Source: an uncultured Cohaesibacter sp. (lineage in GTDB: Bacteria; Pseudomonadota; Alphaproteobacteria; Rhizobiales; Cohaesibacteraceae). From it: DNA of 64,000 nucleotides. Numbering within the stretch: the stretch's first letter is position 1; each line of letters opens with the position of its first letter. Made by a program: the position numbers and the translations under genes. Below the pieces are notes generated by a model. That model did no database searches. It was given only the letters and a program-made list of their open reading frames with translations, and was not told the origin of the DNA. The stretch lies in NCBI RefSeq assembly GCF_963677725.1, contig NZ_OY782507.1, positions 1,736,001 to 1,800,000 of the forward strand, written 5' to 3'. Positions 17,447-26,353 of the stretch are shown one piece after another.

Positions 17447-18768
17447 TGACTGATGTCACCCCAAATCAGGTCGACGCGATTGCAGAAAATGTCAATCGTG
17501 AGCTTGGCCTCAAGAAACGGTATGCCTCTGAAACCCGTTTCCGCCTCGGCGGCATCGCGGCCATTTCCATGGGCGTTCTGTTCCTGATCATCTTGTTCTG
17601 GTCGATCATTTCCAAAGGCTACAGCGCCTTTGAACAGACCGAAATCCGCCTTGATCTCTATCTCAATGAACAGATTATCGATCCGTCTGGCAATCGATCC
17701 CGCAGCGAGTTGCAGCGTGCCATTCGCTATAACAAGATCATTGAACCGGCCTTTTATCGCGCTCTGGGCATTGATCCCAAGGACAAGACCAAGCGCAAGG
17801 AGATGCGGGAAGCCAAGAAGCTGATTTCCCGCGGTGCCGCGATCGAGATCCGCGACATGGTATTGAATGACCCGTCGCTGATTGGCACTCGTCAGACCAT
17901 GTGGATCCTGGCGGATGGCGATGTCGACAGCTTTGTCAAAGGACAGATCTCCCGCGACATCAGTGAAAAGCGCCGTCAGATCAGCGACCAGCAGATTGTC
18001 TGGATCGACGATCTGTTGGAGCAGGGCATCATGGCAAAGAAATTCAACACCGGCCTCTTCACTTACGGCGCTTCATCCCGTGCTGAGACCGCCGGTATCG
18101 GCGTGGCTGCTGTTGGGTCAATCTTCATGATGATCACGGTTCTGGTTCTGGCCTTGCCAATCGGGGTTGCCGCCTCGATCTATCTTGAGGAATTCGCGCC
18201 AAAAAACCGCTGGACCGATCTGATCGAAGTCAACATCAACAACCTTGCCGCGGTGCCATCCATCGTGTTCGGTCTGTTGGGTTTGGCCGTGTTCATCAAC
18301 TTTGCCGGCCTGCCGCGCTCGGCTTCGATTGTCGGCGGTCTTGTTCTGACCCTGATGACACTGCCAACCATCATCATTGCCACCCGATCGGCGCTGAAGG
18401 CTGTTCCGCCATCAATCCGTGAAGCGGCGCTCGGGGTCGGAGCCTCCAAAACCCAGGCCATTTTCCACCACGTGTTGCCACTGGCCACACCGGGCATTCT
18501 GACCGGCACCATCATTGGTCTGGCGCAGGCGCTTGGCGAGACAGCCCCGTTGCTGATGATCGGCATGGTGGCGTTTGTCAAGGACTTCCCCGTCAGCCCG
18601 TTTGATCCGGCAACGGCATTGCCGGTCCAGATCTATATGTGGGCAGGAGCGGCAGAGCGCGCCTTTGTGGAACGGACTTCGGCAGCCATCATGATCCTTT
18701 TGGGCTTCCTCGCCCTGATGAATATTTCTGCGGTGCTTTTGCGTCGCCGCTTCGAGCGTCGCTGGTAG
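17446..18768 (+). CDS. pstA: Phosphate ABC transporter permease PstA
   Basis: This 440-residue partner permease has a first helix at about 29-52, a long soluble segment (about 60-200) and then the permease core with LPIGVAASIYLEEFAP and the cytoplasmic coupling loop REAALGVGASKTQAI. The extended loop between the first helix and the core is typical of the longer alphaproteobacterial PstA. Start overlaps the pstC stop, implying coupled translation and 1:1 assembly. Confidence 0.93.
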   Translation: MTDVTPNQVDAIAENVNRELGLKKRYASETRFRLGGIAAISMGVLFLIILFWSIISKGYSAFEQTEIRLDLYLNEQIIDPSGNRSRSELQRAIRYNKIIEPAFYRALGIDPKDKTKRKEMREAKKLISRGAAIEIRDMVLNDPSLIGTRQTMWILADGDVDSFVKGQISRDISEKRRQISDQQIVWIDDLLEQGIMAKKFNTGLFTYGASSRAETAGIGVAAVGSIFMMITVLVLALPIGVAASIYLEEFAPKNRWTDLIEVNINNLAAVPSIVFGLLGLAVFINFAGLPRSASIVGGLVLTLMTLPTIIIATRSALKAVPPSIREAALGVGASKTQAIFHHVLPLATPGILTGTIIGLAQALGETAPLLMIGMVAFVKDFPVSPFDPATALPVQIYMWAGAAERAFVERTSAAIMILLGFLALMNISAVLLRRRFERRW

Positions 18769-18859
18769 TCAGCGGCGCTTTGGAACCAACGGAATTTCCT
18801 CGCTCGCAGATGACCGATGGGTCAATGGACCCCAAATCTGACGAGCCTAGAACAGGATA

Positions 18860-19678
18860 GTGAAAGCATTGACTATGCAGGATACCAACCCGAATATGCA
18901 GGACGCCAAAGTGCGCGCGAAACCGATCAAAATGTCCGGCGAGAAAGTGACCGTTCATTATGGCGAGAAGCAGGCTCTGTTCGAAGTCGATTTGAAAGTA
19001 GAAGAAAATCAGGTGACTGCGCTGATCGGCCCGTCTGGCTGTGGCAAGTCCACCTTTCTGCGCTGCCTGAACCGAATGAATGATACGATTGACATTTGTC
19101 GTGTCGGCGGCACCATCAAACTTGGCAACAATGACATTTACGATCCAAAAGTGGACGTGGTCGAGCTTCGGGCCCGTGTCGGCATGGTGTTCCAGAAGCC
19201 AAACCCTTTCCCCAAGAGCATCTTTGAGAATGTAGCCTATGGCCCGCGCATTCATGGACTGTGCCGTAACAAGGCAGAGATGGAAGAGGTTGTTGTCTCC
19301 TCTTTGCAGAAGGCTGGGCTGTTTGAAGAAATCAAGGACCGTCTTGATGAGCCGGGCACCGGCCTGTCCGGTGGTCAGCAGCAACGTTTGTGTATTGCCC
19401 GCGCCATAGCGGTCAGCCCGGAAGTCATCCTGATGGATGAGCCCTGCTCGGCGCTTGACCCCATCGCGACGGCGAAAGTTGAGGAACTGATTGACGAGTT
19501 GCGTGAAAATTACACCATCGTCATCGTGACCCACTCCATGCAACAGGCAGCCCGTGTGTCGCAGCGCACCGCCTTCTTCCATCTTGGCAATCTGGTCGAG
19601 GAAGGCCCAACAGACATGATCTTCACCAATCCGAAAGACCAGCGCACGCAGGACTATATCACCGGCCGCTTCGGCTAA
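18860..19678 (+). CDS. pstB: Phosphate ABC transporter ATP-binding protein PstB
   Basis: This 272-residue ATPase powers PstCA. It shows Walker [10 protein letters not shown], the Q-loop [13 protein letters not shown], signature LSGGQQQR, Walker [14 protein letters not shown] and the H-loop IVTHSMQQA. The start is uncertain: GTG 18860 is given, but ATG 18875 or ATG 18896 are possible, as the conserved region begins only at [13 protein letters not shown] 91-base gap separates it from pstA. Confidence 0.93.
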   Translation: MKALTMQDTNPNMQDAKVRAKPIKMSGEKVTVHYGEKQALFEVDLKVEENQVTALIGPSGCGKSTFLRCLNRMNDTIDICRVGGTIKLGNNDIYDPKVDVVELRARVGMVFQKPNPFPKSIFENVAYGPRIHGLCRNKAEMEEVVVSSLQKAGLFEEIKDRLDEPGTGLSGGQQQRLCIARAIAVSPEVILMDEPCSALDPIATAKVEELIDELRENYTIVIVTHSMQQAARVSQRTAFFHLGNLVEEGPTDMIFTNPKDQRTQDYITGRFG

Positions 19679-19754
19679 GGATTTCGACTTCGCTGCGCGT
19701 TGGAATCAACGCATTCTGACCGCCAAAATTGCGAATTTCAGGAGAATACCAAGA

Positions 19755-20426
19755 ATGTCCGATCATATTGTCTCGTCCTATGATGAAGACCTTCGTGACT
19801 TGACCGGTCGCATCGCCGAAATGGGCGGCCATGCCGAACGCATGGTGGAGGAAGCGATCAGTGCTCTGGTCCGCATGGATATGAGCGCGGCGCATGCCAC
19901 AGTCGCCAAAGATGCAGTCATCAATAAGCTGGATCAGGAAATTGAAGAGAAGGCAGTGCTCACCATCGCCCGTCGCCAACCAATGGCAAAAGACCTGCGT
20001 GAGATCGTGGCTACATTGCGCATTTCCATTGATCTGGAGCGGGTTGCCGATCTTGGCAAGAACATCGCCCGCAATGCACTGGCACTCGAAGGCCGCAGCC
20101 ATCCAAAGCAGCTGATGCATGGCATCGAGCATATGGCCGAGATCACCCTTGATCAGCTGCGCCGGACCCTTGATGCATATACTGCGCATGACGAAAATGC
20201 GGCTCTGGCCGTGGTCCAGAAAGACCGGGAAGTGGATGCGCTTTACAATTCCCTGTTCCGTGAGTTCCTGACCTACATGATGGAAGATCCGCGCAACATC
20301 ACCGTCTGCACCAACCTTCTGTTTGCTGCGAAGCATCTGGAGCGCGTCGGAGACCATGCGACCAACATCGCGGAGACCATCTACTATGTAAAAACTGGCC
20401 ACACGATGGATGATCGCCCGTTGTAA
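19755..20426 (+). CDS. phoU: Phosphate signalling protein PhoU
   Basis: This 223-residue all-helical protein has two PhoU repeats, each a three-helix bundle. Metal-binding motifs are visible as DLERVADLGKNIARN (about 94-108) and HLERVGDHATNIAE (about 195-208). PhoU connects the Pst transporter to PhoR and dampens the response when phosphate is plentiful. AGGAGAATACCAAG precedes the ATG. It lies between pstB and phoB as in many alphaproteobacteria. Confidence 0.94.
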   Translation: MSDHIVSSYDEDLRDLTGRIAEMGGHAERMVEEAISALVRMDMSAAHATVAKDAVINKLDQEIEEKAVLTIARRQPMAKDLREIVATLRISIDLERVADLGKNIARNALALEGRSHPKQLMHGIEHMAEITLDQLRRTLDAYTAHDENAALAVVQKDREVDALYNSLFREFLTYMMEDPRNITVCTNLLFAAKHLERVGDHATNIAETIYYVKTGHTMDDRPL

Positions 20427-20475
20427 GGGGCCTTGTCATGATCAGCGCGACCTTGTCGCCTGACATGATGTCGAG

Positions 20476-20514
20476 AACCGGCCACCTGAAAACCGGCCAA
20501 CCTAAAAACCGGCA
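20476..20514 (+). repeat. Three short direct repeats in the phoU-phoB gap
   Basis: ACCGG recurs at 20477, 20492 and 20508 within the units ACCGGCCACCTGAAA, ACCGGCCAACCTAAAA and ACCGGC. The 15-16 base spacing keeps them roughly on successive sides of the helix. The function is unknown. A protein operator or an RNA element is possible. Confidence 0.4.
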
Positions 20515-20551
20515 TGACGTCGCGTGCGATGCCGTGCCAACATGAAGCTCT

Positions 20552-20585
20552 GATCCGCCTTTTTTTGCCCGGTTGGGCGCGGATC
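20552..20585 (+). promoter_or_regulatory. Nested hairpin just before phoB
   Basis: GATCCGC (20552-20558) pairs with GCGGATC (20579-20585) and encloses a run of eight T bases and an inner GCCC-GGTT-GGGC hairpin. It ends 23 bases before the phoB ATG, so it could affect termination or ribosome access. It does not have a standard terminator layout, because the T-run is inside the stem. Confidence 0.4.
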
Positions 20586-20608
20586 CCTGAAATGTGGAAC
20601 ATTTGGCT

Positions 20609-21307
20609 ATGAGCCCAAAAGTAATGATTGTGGAGGATGAAGAAGCCCTGAGCCTTCTTCTGCGTTACAATCTGGAAGCCGAAGGCTATCAGGTAGAAGT
20701 TATCGCCCGTGGGGATGAGGCAGAAAGCCGATTACAGGAAACCCTGCCTGATTTGCTGCTTCTTGATTGGATGTTGCCGGGCCTGTCTGGCATTGAGCTG
20801 TGTCGCCGTCTTCGCGCCAAACCCAAGACCCTGAAGCTTCCTGTCATCATGTTGACAGCAAGGGGCGAGGAATCCGAACGCATTCGCGGTCTGTCGACCG
20901 GGGCAGACGATTATGTGGTCAAGCCTTTCTCCGTGCCGGAACTGATGGCACGTGTGCGCGCGATCCTGCGCCGGGCCAGCCCTGATCTGGTGGCCACTGT
21001 GCTCAAGGCCGGGGATCTGGAACTGAACCGCGAGACCCACAGGGTCAAACGAGCCAATCGCGAGGTCAATCTGGGGCCGACTGAATATCGCCTGCTGGAA
21101 TTTCTGATGCAGAATCCGGGCCGCGTCTATTCTCGCGAACAACTGCTTGATGGCGTTTGGGGCCATGATGTCTATGTTGACGAGCGGACCGTGGATGTCC
21201 ATGTGGGCCGCCTGCGCAAGACCATCAATCGAGGCCGGGTGAAAGATCCGATCCGGACCGTGCGCGGCTCTGGTTATAGCTTTGACGACCAGTTCTCCGT
21301 CGAGTGA
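20609..21307 (+). CDS. phoB: Phosphate regulon response regulator PhoB
   Basis: This 232-residue regulator has a receiver domain with acidic residues EDEE (9-12), phospho-acceptor Asp53 in LLLLDWMLPG, the conserved LTARGEE and the lysine of YVVKPF. A winged-helix OmpR-type domain follows (EYRLLEFLMQNPG, YVDERTVDVHVGRLRK). I chose ATG 20609 (MSPKVMIVEDEE) because the family starts there, although GTG 20594 is also in frame. Unusually, it lies at the far end of the cluster from its kinase phoR, a common alphaproteobacterial order. Confidence 0.94.
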   Translation: MSPKVMIVEDEEALSLLLRYNLEAEGYQVEVIARGDEAESRLQETLPDLLLLDWMLPGLSGIELCRRLRAKPKTLKLPVIMLTARGEESERIRGLSTGADDYVVKPFSVPELMARVRAILRRASPDLVATVLKAGDLELNRETHRVKRANREVNLGPTEYRLLEFLMQNPGRVYSREQLLDGVWGHDVYVDERTVDVHVGRLRKTINRGRVKDPIRTVRGSGYSFDDQFSVE

Positions 21308-21332
21308 TCTATCTTGCTTCGTTGCAGACATG

Positions 21333-21373
21333 AAAAATCCCGGCTCCTGTTCAAGAAGCCGGGATTTTTATTT
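21333..21373 (+). terminator. Bidirectional rho-independent terminator between phoB and the L,D-transpeptidase gene
   Basis: AAAAATCCCGGCT and AGCCGGGATTTTT form a perfect 13-base-pair stem around an 11-base loop. The A and T ends give a U-run in either direction, so it can end both the phoB transcript and the convergent minus-strand gene. Confidence 0.88.
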
Positions 21374-21395
21374 GTTCCTTTGATGGGACCAGCCT

Positions 21396-22910
21396 TTAGC
21401 GACTGGCGACATGATCCACCTTGCGCTTCTTGAACAGGCGGAAAATACCACGGCTTTTGGGTTTCTTTACCTTGACGATCGTGCGCTTTGGTTTGGTGAC
21501 TTTCCGCACCAACCGTTTTTTCTTGCCCTTGGCGGATGACTTTGACGCATATTTCGGCAAGGTCGGCTTGGTCAGGACGATGAAGTCGGTGCCCTGCGGC
21601 GTGGTTTCGCGGCTGAAGCCACGGTCAGACACGGTGAGCGAGGCACCATTGCCAATCAGGTGATTGACCTGTGCGCGGACATGATCGGGAATGACGATGC
21701 GGTCGAGAATGTCTTGGGATTCGACAATACCATCATCGGCAATCGGCTCGGTCACACCATAGCGGTCCTGCAGTCGAGCCGTCAGCTTGTCGCCAAGGCT
21801 CAGGGCGCGCCAGTCCAGCTTGCCTTCTTCTTCACGCGACAGGGACGCTGTGAAAAGATGTGCCCCGAGGGCCTGTTCGGGATTGCGGATCTGGATCGGT
21901 GCATCAAAGAGCGGTTTGAAATTGTGGCGGACAAACAAATGCCCCGTTGGCACCTCGCCTTTGCCTGCAGCCTGATAAAGCTGGGCCAGAAGGGTCTGGT
22001 CAATGGTCGTCGAAAGGGACGTCTGGCGGCTTTCGATGCTGCCCTTTTTGGAGGCGACGAAGTCGCGTACCGCGTTCAAGGTCATTTTACCGACAAGGCC
22101 ATCCGGCTCGCCGGCGTCAAAGCCAAGCTTGTTCAACAGGGTCTGGACTTCATGGACCAGATTGCCCTTGGCCTGACGGGTAATGAAAATGCGCAGAGGC
22201 TTTTCACTGTCGCGGATTTCTTCAAACCTGTTCAGACGTTTGGCCATCTGGTGCGCCAGAGGATCAAGCGGAGGCTTGTTCGACAACAGCGCGACCTTGC
22301 CAAAAGTCTTGATGGCTTTTCTCTCAGCCGCTTGCACGGAGGACAGCTTGTCAAAGGATGTCATTTCCTGTGGCTGGAAGAGAACAGGATGGGAAATGAG
22401 TTCCGGCGCAGCATCCCGATTGGCAATGACCACATGCGCACCGCGCTCAGTCAGACTGAAGAGCTTTTTGGCAAAGCCGTTGGGCAAGCGGACGCAGCCA
22501 TGAGATGCGGGATATCTTGGCACGGAATTGGATTCATGCAGGGCAATGCCAGACCAGGTCAGGCGCTGCATGTAAGGCATCGGCGCACTGTCATACAGGT
22601 TGGAGTAATGACGACGGCGCTTTTCCAGAATCGAATAGATGCCCGTCGGGGTGGTGTGGCCACGCTTGCCAGTCGAGACCCGCGAACTGGCAATTTCTTC
22701 CCCGTCCTTGAACACGCGCAAGCGTTGATCCTTGCGCGAGACAATGATCTGCACCGGTGCATCCAGCGATGCATCAAGATGCTTTGTGCGCTTTTCAGAG
22801 ACAGGCAATTGTGACACAGGAGTGCCCGCTGCTGCTCCCACAGCAGTGCTCGACAAAAGCACGGTCACAGTGAGCAAAAGCTTGCCAGACACTTTCCCTT
22901 GATAAGCCAA
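21396..22910 (-). CDS. L,D-transpeptidase (YkuD domain) with peptidoglycan-binding domain
   Basis: This is an exported cell-wall enzyme that forms 3-3 peptide cross-links or anchors proteins. After a hydrophobic signal (KLLLTVTVLLSSTAVGAAAG) comes the YkuD domain, starting IIVSRKDQRLRVF, with HESNSVPRYPASHGCVRL carrying the catalytic cysteine (Cys139). A PG_binding_1-like segment follows (VQTLLNKLGFDAGEPDGLVG, in blocks), then a very basic tail (KGKKKRLVRK). TTG 22910, behind GAGGG, is my preferred start. TTG 22955 and GTG 22892 are alternatives. The basic tail may bind anionic polymers. Confidence 0.85.
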   Translation of the reverse strand: MAYQGKVSGKLLLTVTVLLSSTAVGAAAGTPVSQLPVSEKRTKHLDASLDAPVQIIVSRKDQRLRVFKDGEEIASSRVSTGKRGHTTPTGIYSILEKRRRHYSNLYDSAPMPYMQRLTWSGIALHESNSVPRYPASHGCVRLPNGFAKKLFSLTERGAHVVIANRDAAPELISHPVLFQPQEMTSFDKLSSVQAAERKAIKTFGKVALLSNKPPLDPLAHQMAKRLNRFEEIRDSEKPLRIFITRQAKGNLVHEVQTLLNKLGFDAGEPDGLVGKMTLNAVRDFVASKKGSIESRQTSLSTTIDQTLLAQLYQAAGKGEVPTGHLFVRHNFKPLFDAPIQIRNPEQALGAHLFTASLSREEEGKLDWRALSLGDKLTARLQDRYGVTEPIADDGIVESQDILDRIVIPDHVRAQVNHLIGNGASLTVSDRGFSRETTPQGTDFIVLTKPTLPKYASKSSAKGKKKRLVRKVTKPKRTIVKVKKPKSRGIFRLFKKRKVDHVASR

Positions 22911-23726
22911 TTCTTTTCCCTCATCCGATCGGAAGCCACCCCGCTTTTGTGCCAAACGTCCCTATCCAAGAACGCAAGGCCCGTCATCAACAGGCAAGAC
23001 CATGGCGGTCGGGCTTCACTTCACTATTCGGGCCAACTGATGATCGCAGCAATCATCCCTGCCGGCAACAATAAACGCGCGAAAATATCGGGTCAGTATA
23101 TCTGTCTATATTGATCAGACAAGATTATTCTCCGACCGAGAGGTTTTTGCACCCAACGTGTCTCAAACCAGAAAAGGGGCCGTTTCTGCCACTTTCCAAA
23201 CTCCGTCAGCATCCTTCTCACGCAAAATTGATCCCCCTTTCCCGCACGTCAAAACGGCGATCAGATGCGTCAAGAAAAGCAAAACTTAACTTTTCTTAAC
23301 ATTTAACGCAAGAATACTTTCACGATATGCTCTAGACCAAATAGATAGACCAGATTTTTAAAGATTCTATTTAAAGGCGCCATTTTTCGACTCTAACCCA
23401 CATCTGCGCTGTCGGCTTTATCTGTCCATAACCACAAATTGCCCCTTCTCGCCGCGACTTTATATTGACACCGCTAACGGGGTGCTTATGGTTTGGCCGA
23501 ATGCTCGTGCAAGAGGATATGTGCGAGCCACTGCAAAAAGTGCTTTGTCCGGTCACAACAGGCCCGGTGCCGGATAGGGTAGAGATAAAGTTTCCTCCTT
23601 TTGGAGATCGGCTTTGTCCGGTTTCGCAAGGAGTGAAGGACAGATTGTGCCTCCCCTCGCTTCTGGCATTCGGGATCTGAATGTCTGGTTGAGGGAAAGG
23701 ATTGCACGTGAAAAAAGGCAAAAGAC
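22911..23726. other. Long intergenic region between the divergent L,D-transpeptidase and dapD genes
   Basis: About 770-815 bases hold no convincing gene. The centre (about 23280-23390) is AT-rich, including TTAACTTTTCTTAACATTTAA. Past it lies a good plus-strand promoter (23465-23492), leaving an untranslated leader of about 228 bases before dapD. Short open frames here show no family resemblance and weak starts. Confidence 0.5.
23465..23492 (+). promoter_or_regulatory. Probable sigma-70 promoter for dapD
   Basis: TTGACA at 23465-23470 and TATGGT at 23487-23492 are separated by 16 bases. Transcription would begin near 23499, giving a leader of roughly 228 bases with a small CTCC-TTTT-GGAG hairpin about 110 bases in. 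No known riboswitch class was recognised. Confidence 0.55.
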
Positions 23727-24581
23727 ATGACACAGGTTGACTTGGCTTCCCTTCAAACGATGATCGACGACGCGTTCGAGAAACGCGACAGCATCACCAA
23801 CACCACCAATGGTGATATCCGCGATGCCGTCGAAAAGGCGCTGACCTTGCTCGATAACGGTCATGCGCGCGTCGCAGAAAAAGGTGCCGATGGCAACTGG
23901 AAGGTCAATCAGTGGCTGAAGAAAGCCGTGCTGCTGTCTTTCCGTCTCAATCCGATGGAAATCATCAAGGGTGGCCCGGGCGACGCGACCTGGTGGGACA
24001 AGGTGCCTTCCAAGTTTGATGGCTGGAGCGGCCTTGATTTCGAGAAAGCCGGTTTCCGCGCCGTGCCAAACTGTATCGTGCGTCGCTCTGCCCATATCGG
24101 CAAGGGTGTGGTTTTGATGCCGTCCTTTGTCAATCTGGGTGCTTTTGTTGATGAAGGCACCATGGTCGACACTTGGGCGACCGTTGGCTCCTGCGCCCAG
24201 ATCGGCAAGAATGTGCACATTTCCGGCGGCGCTGGCATTGGCGGCGTGCTGGAGCCTTTGCAGGCAGGCCCCGTGATCATTGAAGACAATTGTTTCATCG
24301 GCGCGCGCGCCGAAGTGGCCGAGGGCGTGATCGTGCGTGAAGGCTCTGTGCTGTCGATGGGTGTCTATATCGGCGCATCGACAAAAATCATCGACCGCAA
24401 TACCGGCGAAATCTTCATGGGTGAAGTTCCGCCCTATTCCGTGGTTGTCTCGGGCACCATGCCGGGCAAACCGCTGCCAGACGGGTCTGCCGGTCCGGGC
24501 CTCTATTGCGCGGTGATCGTCAAGCGTGTGGACGAGCGGACCCGCTCGAAAACCTCAATCAATGATCTGCTGCGCGATTGA
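23727..24581 (+). CDS. dapD: 2,3,4,5-tetrahydropyridine-2,6-dicarboxylate N-succinyltransferase
   Basis: This enzyme adds succinyl-CoA to tetrahydrodipicolinate in lysine and diaminopimelate synthesis. The 284 residues have an N-terminal helical domain, then hexapeptide repeats of a left-handed beta-helix ([20 protein letters not shown] in blocks, [31 protein letters not shown]), ending with [21 protein letters not shown] in blocks. The partner desuccinylase dapE lies 2.3 kb downstream on the same strand. A clear terminator follows the stop. Confidence 0.95.
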   Translation: MTQVDLASLQTMIDDAFEKRDSITNTTNGDIRDAVEKALTLLDNGHARVAEKGADGNWKVNQWLKKAVLLSFRLNPMEIIKGGPGDATWWDKVPSKFDGWSGLDFEKAGFRAVPNCIVRRSAHIGKGVVLMPSFVNLGAFVDEGTMVDTWATVGSCAQIGKNVHISGGAGIGGVLEPLQAGPVIIEDNCFIGARAEVAEGVIVREGSVLSMGVYIGASTKIIDRNTGEIFMGEVPPYSVVVSGTMPGKPLPDGSAGPGLYCAVIVKRVDERTRSKTSINDLLRD

Positions 24582-24607
24582 TCGCAAAAGGCAGCTTGAA
24601 GGTTTCA

Positions 24608-24637
24608 AACCCCGCAGTTTTCAACTGCGGGGTTTTT
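24608..24637 (+). terminator. Rho-independent terminator after dapD
   Basis: AACCCCGCAGTT (24608-24619) and AACTGCGGGGTT form a 12-base-pair stem with a three-base TTC loop, followed by TTTTTG. It isolates dapD from the MerR region. Confidence 0.92.
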
Positions 24638-24671
24638 GTTTGTATTATCCCCAGACCTGATACCGCCTCGC

Positions 24672-24702
24672 TTGACCTAGAGTGCACTCTAACCCCTAGA
24701 TA
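24672..24702 (+). promoter_or_regulatory. MerR-type promoter with a palindromic operator in a 19-base spacer
   Basis: TTGACC (24672-24677) and TAGATA (24697-24702) are separated by 19 bases, the stretched spacing that MerR regulators correct by twisting the DNA. A perfect 14-base palindrome, TAGAGTGCACTCTA (24678-24691), fills the spacer. It sits upstream of a merR-type gene and a carboxymuconolactone decarboxylase family gene, so autoregulation of this operon is the simplest reading. Confidence 0.8.
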
Positions 24703-24738
24703 AGAAAGTCGGCCCCATCACCAACCAAGGATGATCCT

Positions 24739-24840
24739 ATGACCGACAGCTTCAAAAGGCCCTATTCGCGCCCAGCTTTTATCCCTCTTGCACCCCTTGC
24801 GCCCCCGCCAGCCATCCGCCTATGGCGTGGGATCAGCTGA
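24739..24840 (+). CDS. Possible 33-residue proline-rich peptide ahead of the MerR gene
   Basis: An ATG at 24739 follows AAGGATGATCCT and opens a 33-codon frame with the segment FIPLAPLAPPPAIRLW, ending in TGA at 24838-24840. It lies between the MerR-type promoter and the merR start, in the expected transcript. It could be a leader peptide, a true microprotein, or a remnant of a longer gene. No family is recognised, and evidence is limited to the ribosome-binding site, position and composition. Confidence 0.35.
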   Translation: MTDSFKRPYSRPAFIPLAPLAPPPAIRLWRGIS

Positions 24841-24861
24841 CCCCAAAACCGGAGTGACTGC

Positions 24862-25272
24862 ATGAAAATCGGTGATCTCGCCAGCCTGTCCGGCCTGTCT
24901 GTTCATACCATCCGTTATTACGAGAAGGTTGGGTTGTTGCCCAAAGCGCATCGGGATGGGGGCGGACAACGGCAATATGGAACGGAGATTACCAAGTGGC
25001 TGCGGTTTCTGGGGCATTTGAAGGCAACCGGCATGGGCATTGCCGACATGGTTCGCTATGCCCAACTGCGCGCCCAAGGTCCGCAAACCGCCAAAGAACG
25101 CCGCCTGATGCTCGAAGAGCAGCAGCAAAAGGTGATCGATCAGATTGCCACCCTGCAAGCCACTCTTCCCATTCTGGAGCACAAGATCGCTCTCTATCAC
25201 GATATCGAACAGGCTCATATTCTGGAGGCAGACCATGACAAAACAGCAACCACAGACCGCAACAGACAATAG
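24862..25272 (+). CDS. MerR family transcriptional regulator
   Basis: This 136-residue regulator has the MerR winged helix at its start (MKIGDLASLSGLSVHTIRYY, then EKVGLLPKAHRDGGGQRQYG). A long dimerisation helix follows (about 78-118). No metal-binding cysteines are present, which argues against a mercury or copper sensor and for an organic or redox signal. The gene overlaps the next one by 38 bases. The matching operator is at 24672-24702. The sequence is nearest in pattern to MerR regulators that control small-molecule stress enzymes. Confidence 0.88.
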   Translation: MKIGDLASLSGLSVHTIRYYEKVGLLPKAHRDGGGQRQYGTEITKWLRFLGHLKATGMGIADMVRYAQLRAQGPQTAKERRLMLEEQQQKVIDQIATLQATLPILEHKIALYHDIEQAHILEADHDKTATTDRNRQ

Positions 25273-25714
25273 CAACCAGACCACCAACGCGTCAGACGTG
25301 AACGCCCTTGAACGCGGGCGAGCCTATTGTGCCGAGCATCATTCCCATCTGGAGGCCGCACTGGCAGAGCGCTATGATCAGCACTTGCCCGGATTTTCCG
25401 AAAGTCTGATTGAATGGGCTTATGGGCGGCATTATTCCCGCGGCGTGGTGGATGCCAAAACACGGCAACTCGCCACCATTGCCGCCCTCACCGTATTGGG
25501 CGGGCAAACCGCACCTCAATTGAAGGTCAATATCGAGCATAGTCTGTCGGTCGGAGCGACCGAGGCAGAAATCATGGAAATCATCTGGCAAATGGCTGTC
25601 TATGGTGGCCTGCCTGCGGCGATCAATGGTCTGAATGCCGCCATGGAGGTGTTTGGCGATGCACCTGCTCCATTGACCACCAATATGCAAAATGAAAATG
25701 GTGAAGACGGTTAA
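25235..25714 (+). CDS. Carboxymuconolactone decarboxylase family protein
   Basis: This 159-residue protein starts at ATG 25235 inside the end of the MerR gene, behind TGGAGG. The core shows EWAYGRHYSRGVVDAKTRQL (in blocks), TIAALTVLGG, and the helix VGATEAEIMEIIWQMAVYGGLPAA. It lacks the CxxC plus histidine of AhpD-type peroxidases, so it is closer to gamma-carboxymuconolactone decarboxylase-like proteins. The substrate is unknown. The overlap with merR makes the pair a single operon unit. Confidence 0.85.
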   Translation: MTKQQPQTATDNSNQTTNASDVNALERGRAYCAEHHSHLEAALAERYDQHLPGFSESLIEWAYGRHYSRGVVDAKTRQLATIAALTVLGGQTAPQLKVNIEHSLSVGATEAEIMEIIWQMAVYGGLPAAINGLNAAMEVFGDAPAPLTTNMQNENGEDG

Positions 25715-25858
25715 TAAAATCGCGCCTTTTTTGGCAAATAGCGTTATCGTTGCTGACATCTATACGTGCATACATACAACCCAACACTCAAATGATGGTG
25801 TTGTCTTCAGGTTCCGCTCGCAGACCGGAGTGGAAGCACAGACGGATCGGATTGCGCG

Positions 25859-26353
25859 ATGACCTTTGACCAGTTGCTGTTTGACAGCCGGGGAACAATC
25901 AACCGCCAGCAATTCTGGCAGGCCCATTTGTGGCTGTTTCCGCTAGAGATCGGGGCGGCGTTGCTGTTCCGGGTGCATGAAAATTATCTCTGTGCGATGG
26001 ATCCAACCACCTCGCTTGGTCAAGTTTACTACGGGGCGCTGGCAGTGATGGCAGCGACCTTTTTCTTTATGTGGTATTGCGTCGTCATCAAGCGTCTGAG
26101 GGCGCGCGGGCGAGGGCATCTCAGCTTCCTTGCCTATGCATTGCCGATCCTAGCAACGCTAAGCGCACTGGCACCACATTTTCCCCTGTCCTGTTCGGTG
26201 CCGTTCGAAGGGCGGCTTGTTTATCTTGCCTTTATCGTGCCTTTCTGGCTGATCTATTTCATCGATCTGGGCCTGATGAAAAGCAAACTGTCCACAAAGG
26301 TGACAGAGCCGGACAGCGGCGCGGGACAAGATGTCCCACCAGTGCAAAACTAA
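25859..26353 (+). CDS. DUF805-like membrane protein
   Basis: This 164-residue protein begins with the DUF805 pattern (FDSRGTINRQQFW) and has hydrophobic helices around 25-40, 57-75, 88-105 and 118-138, with the family-like KRLRARGRGHL loop. Function is unknown for DUF805. The tail is hydrophilic and proline-rich. The gene stands alone on the plus strand after the carboxymuconolactone gene, 144 bases away. Confidence 0.7.
   Translation: MTFDQLLFDSRGTINRQQFWQAHLWLFPLEIGAALLFRVHENYLCAMDPTTSLGQVYYGALAVMAATFFFMWYCVVIKRLRARGRGHLSFLAYALPILATLSALAPHFPLSCSVPFEGRLVYLAFIVPFWLIYFIDLGLMKSKLSTKVTEPDSGAGQDVPPVQN

Noticed and set aside
23520-23560. GCCACTG in the dapD leader resembling part of a cobalamin riboswitch
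   Set aside because: The other conserved blocks of the B12 class, including the B12 box, are absent.
22911-23726. Small frames upstream of dapD as hidden genes
   Set aside because: They use weak starts, have no ribosome-binding sites of note and show no recognisable motifs.
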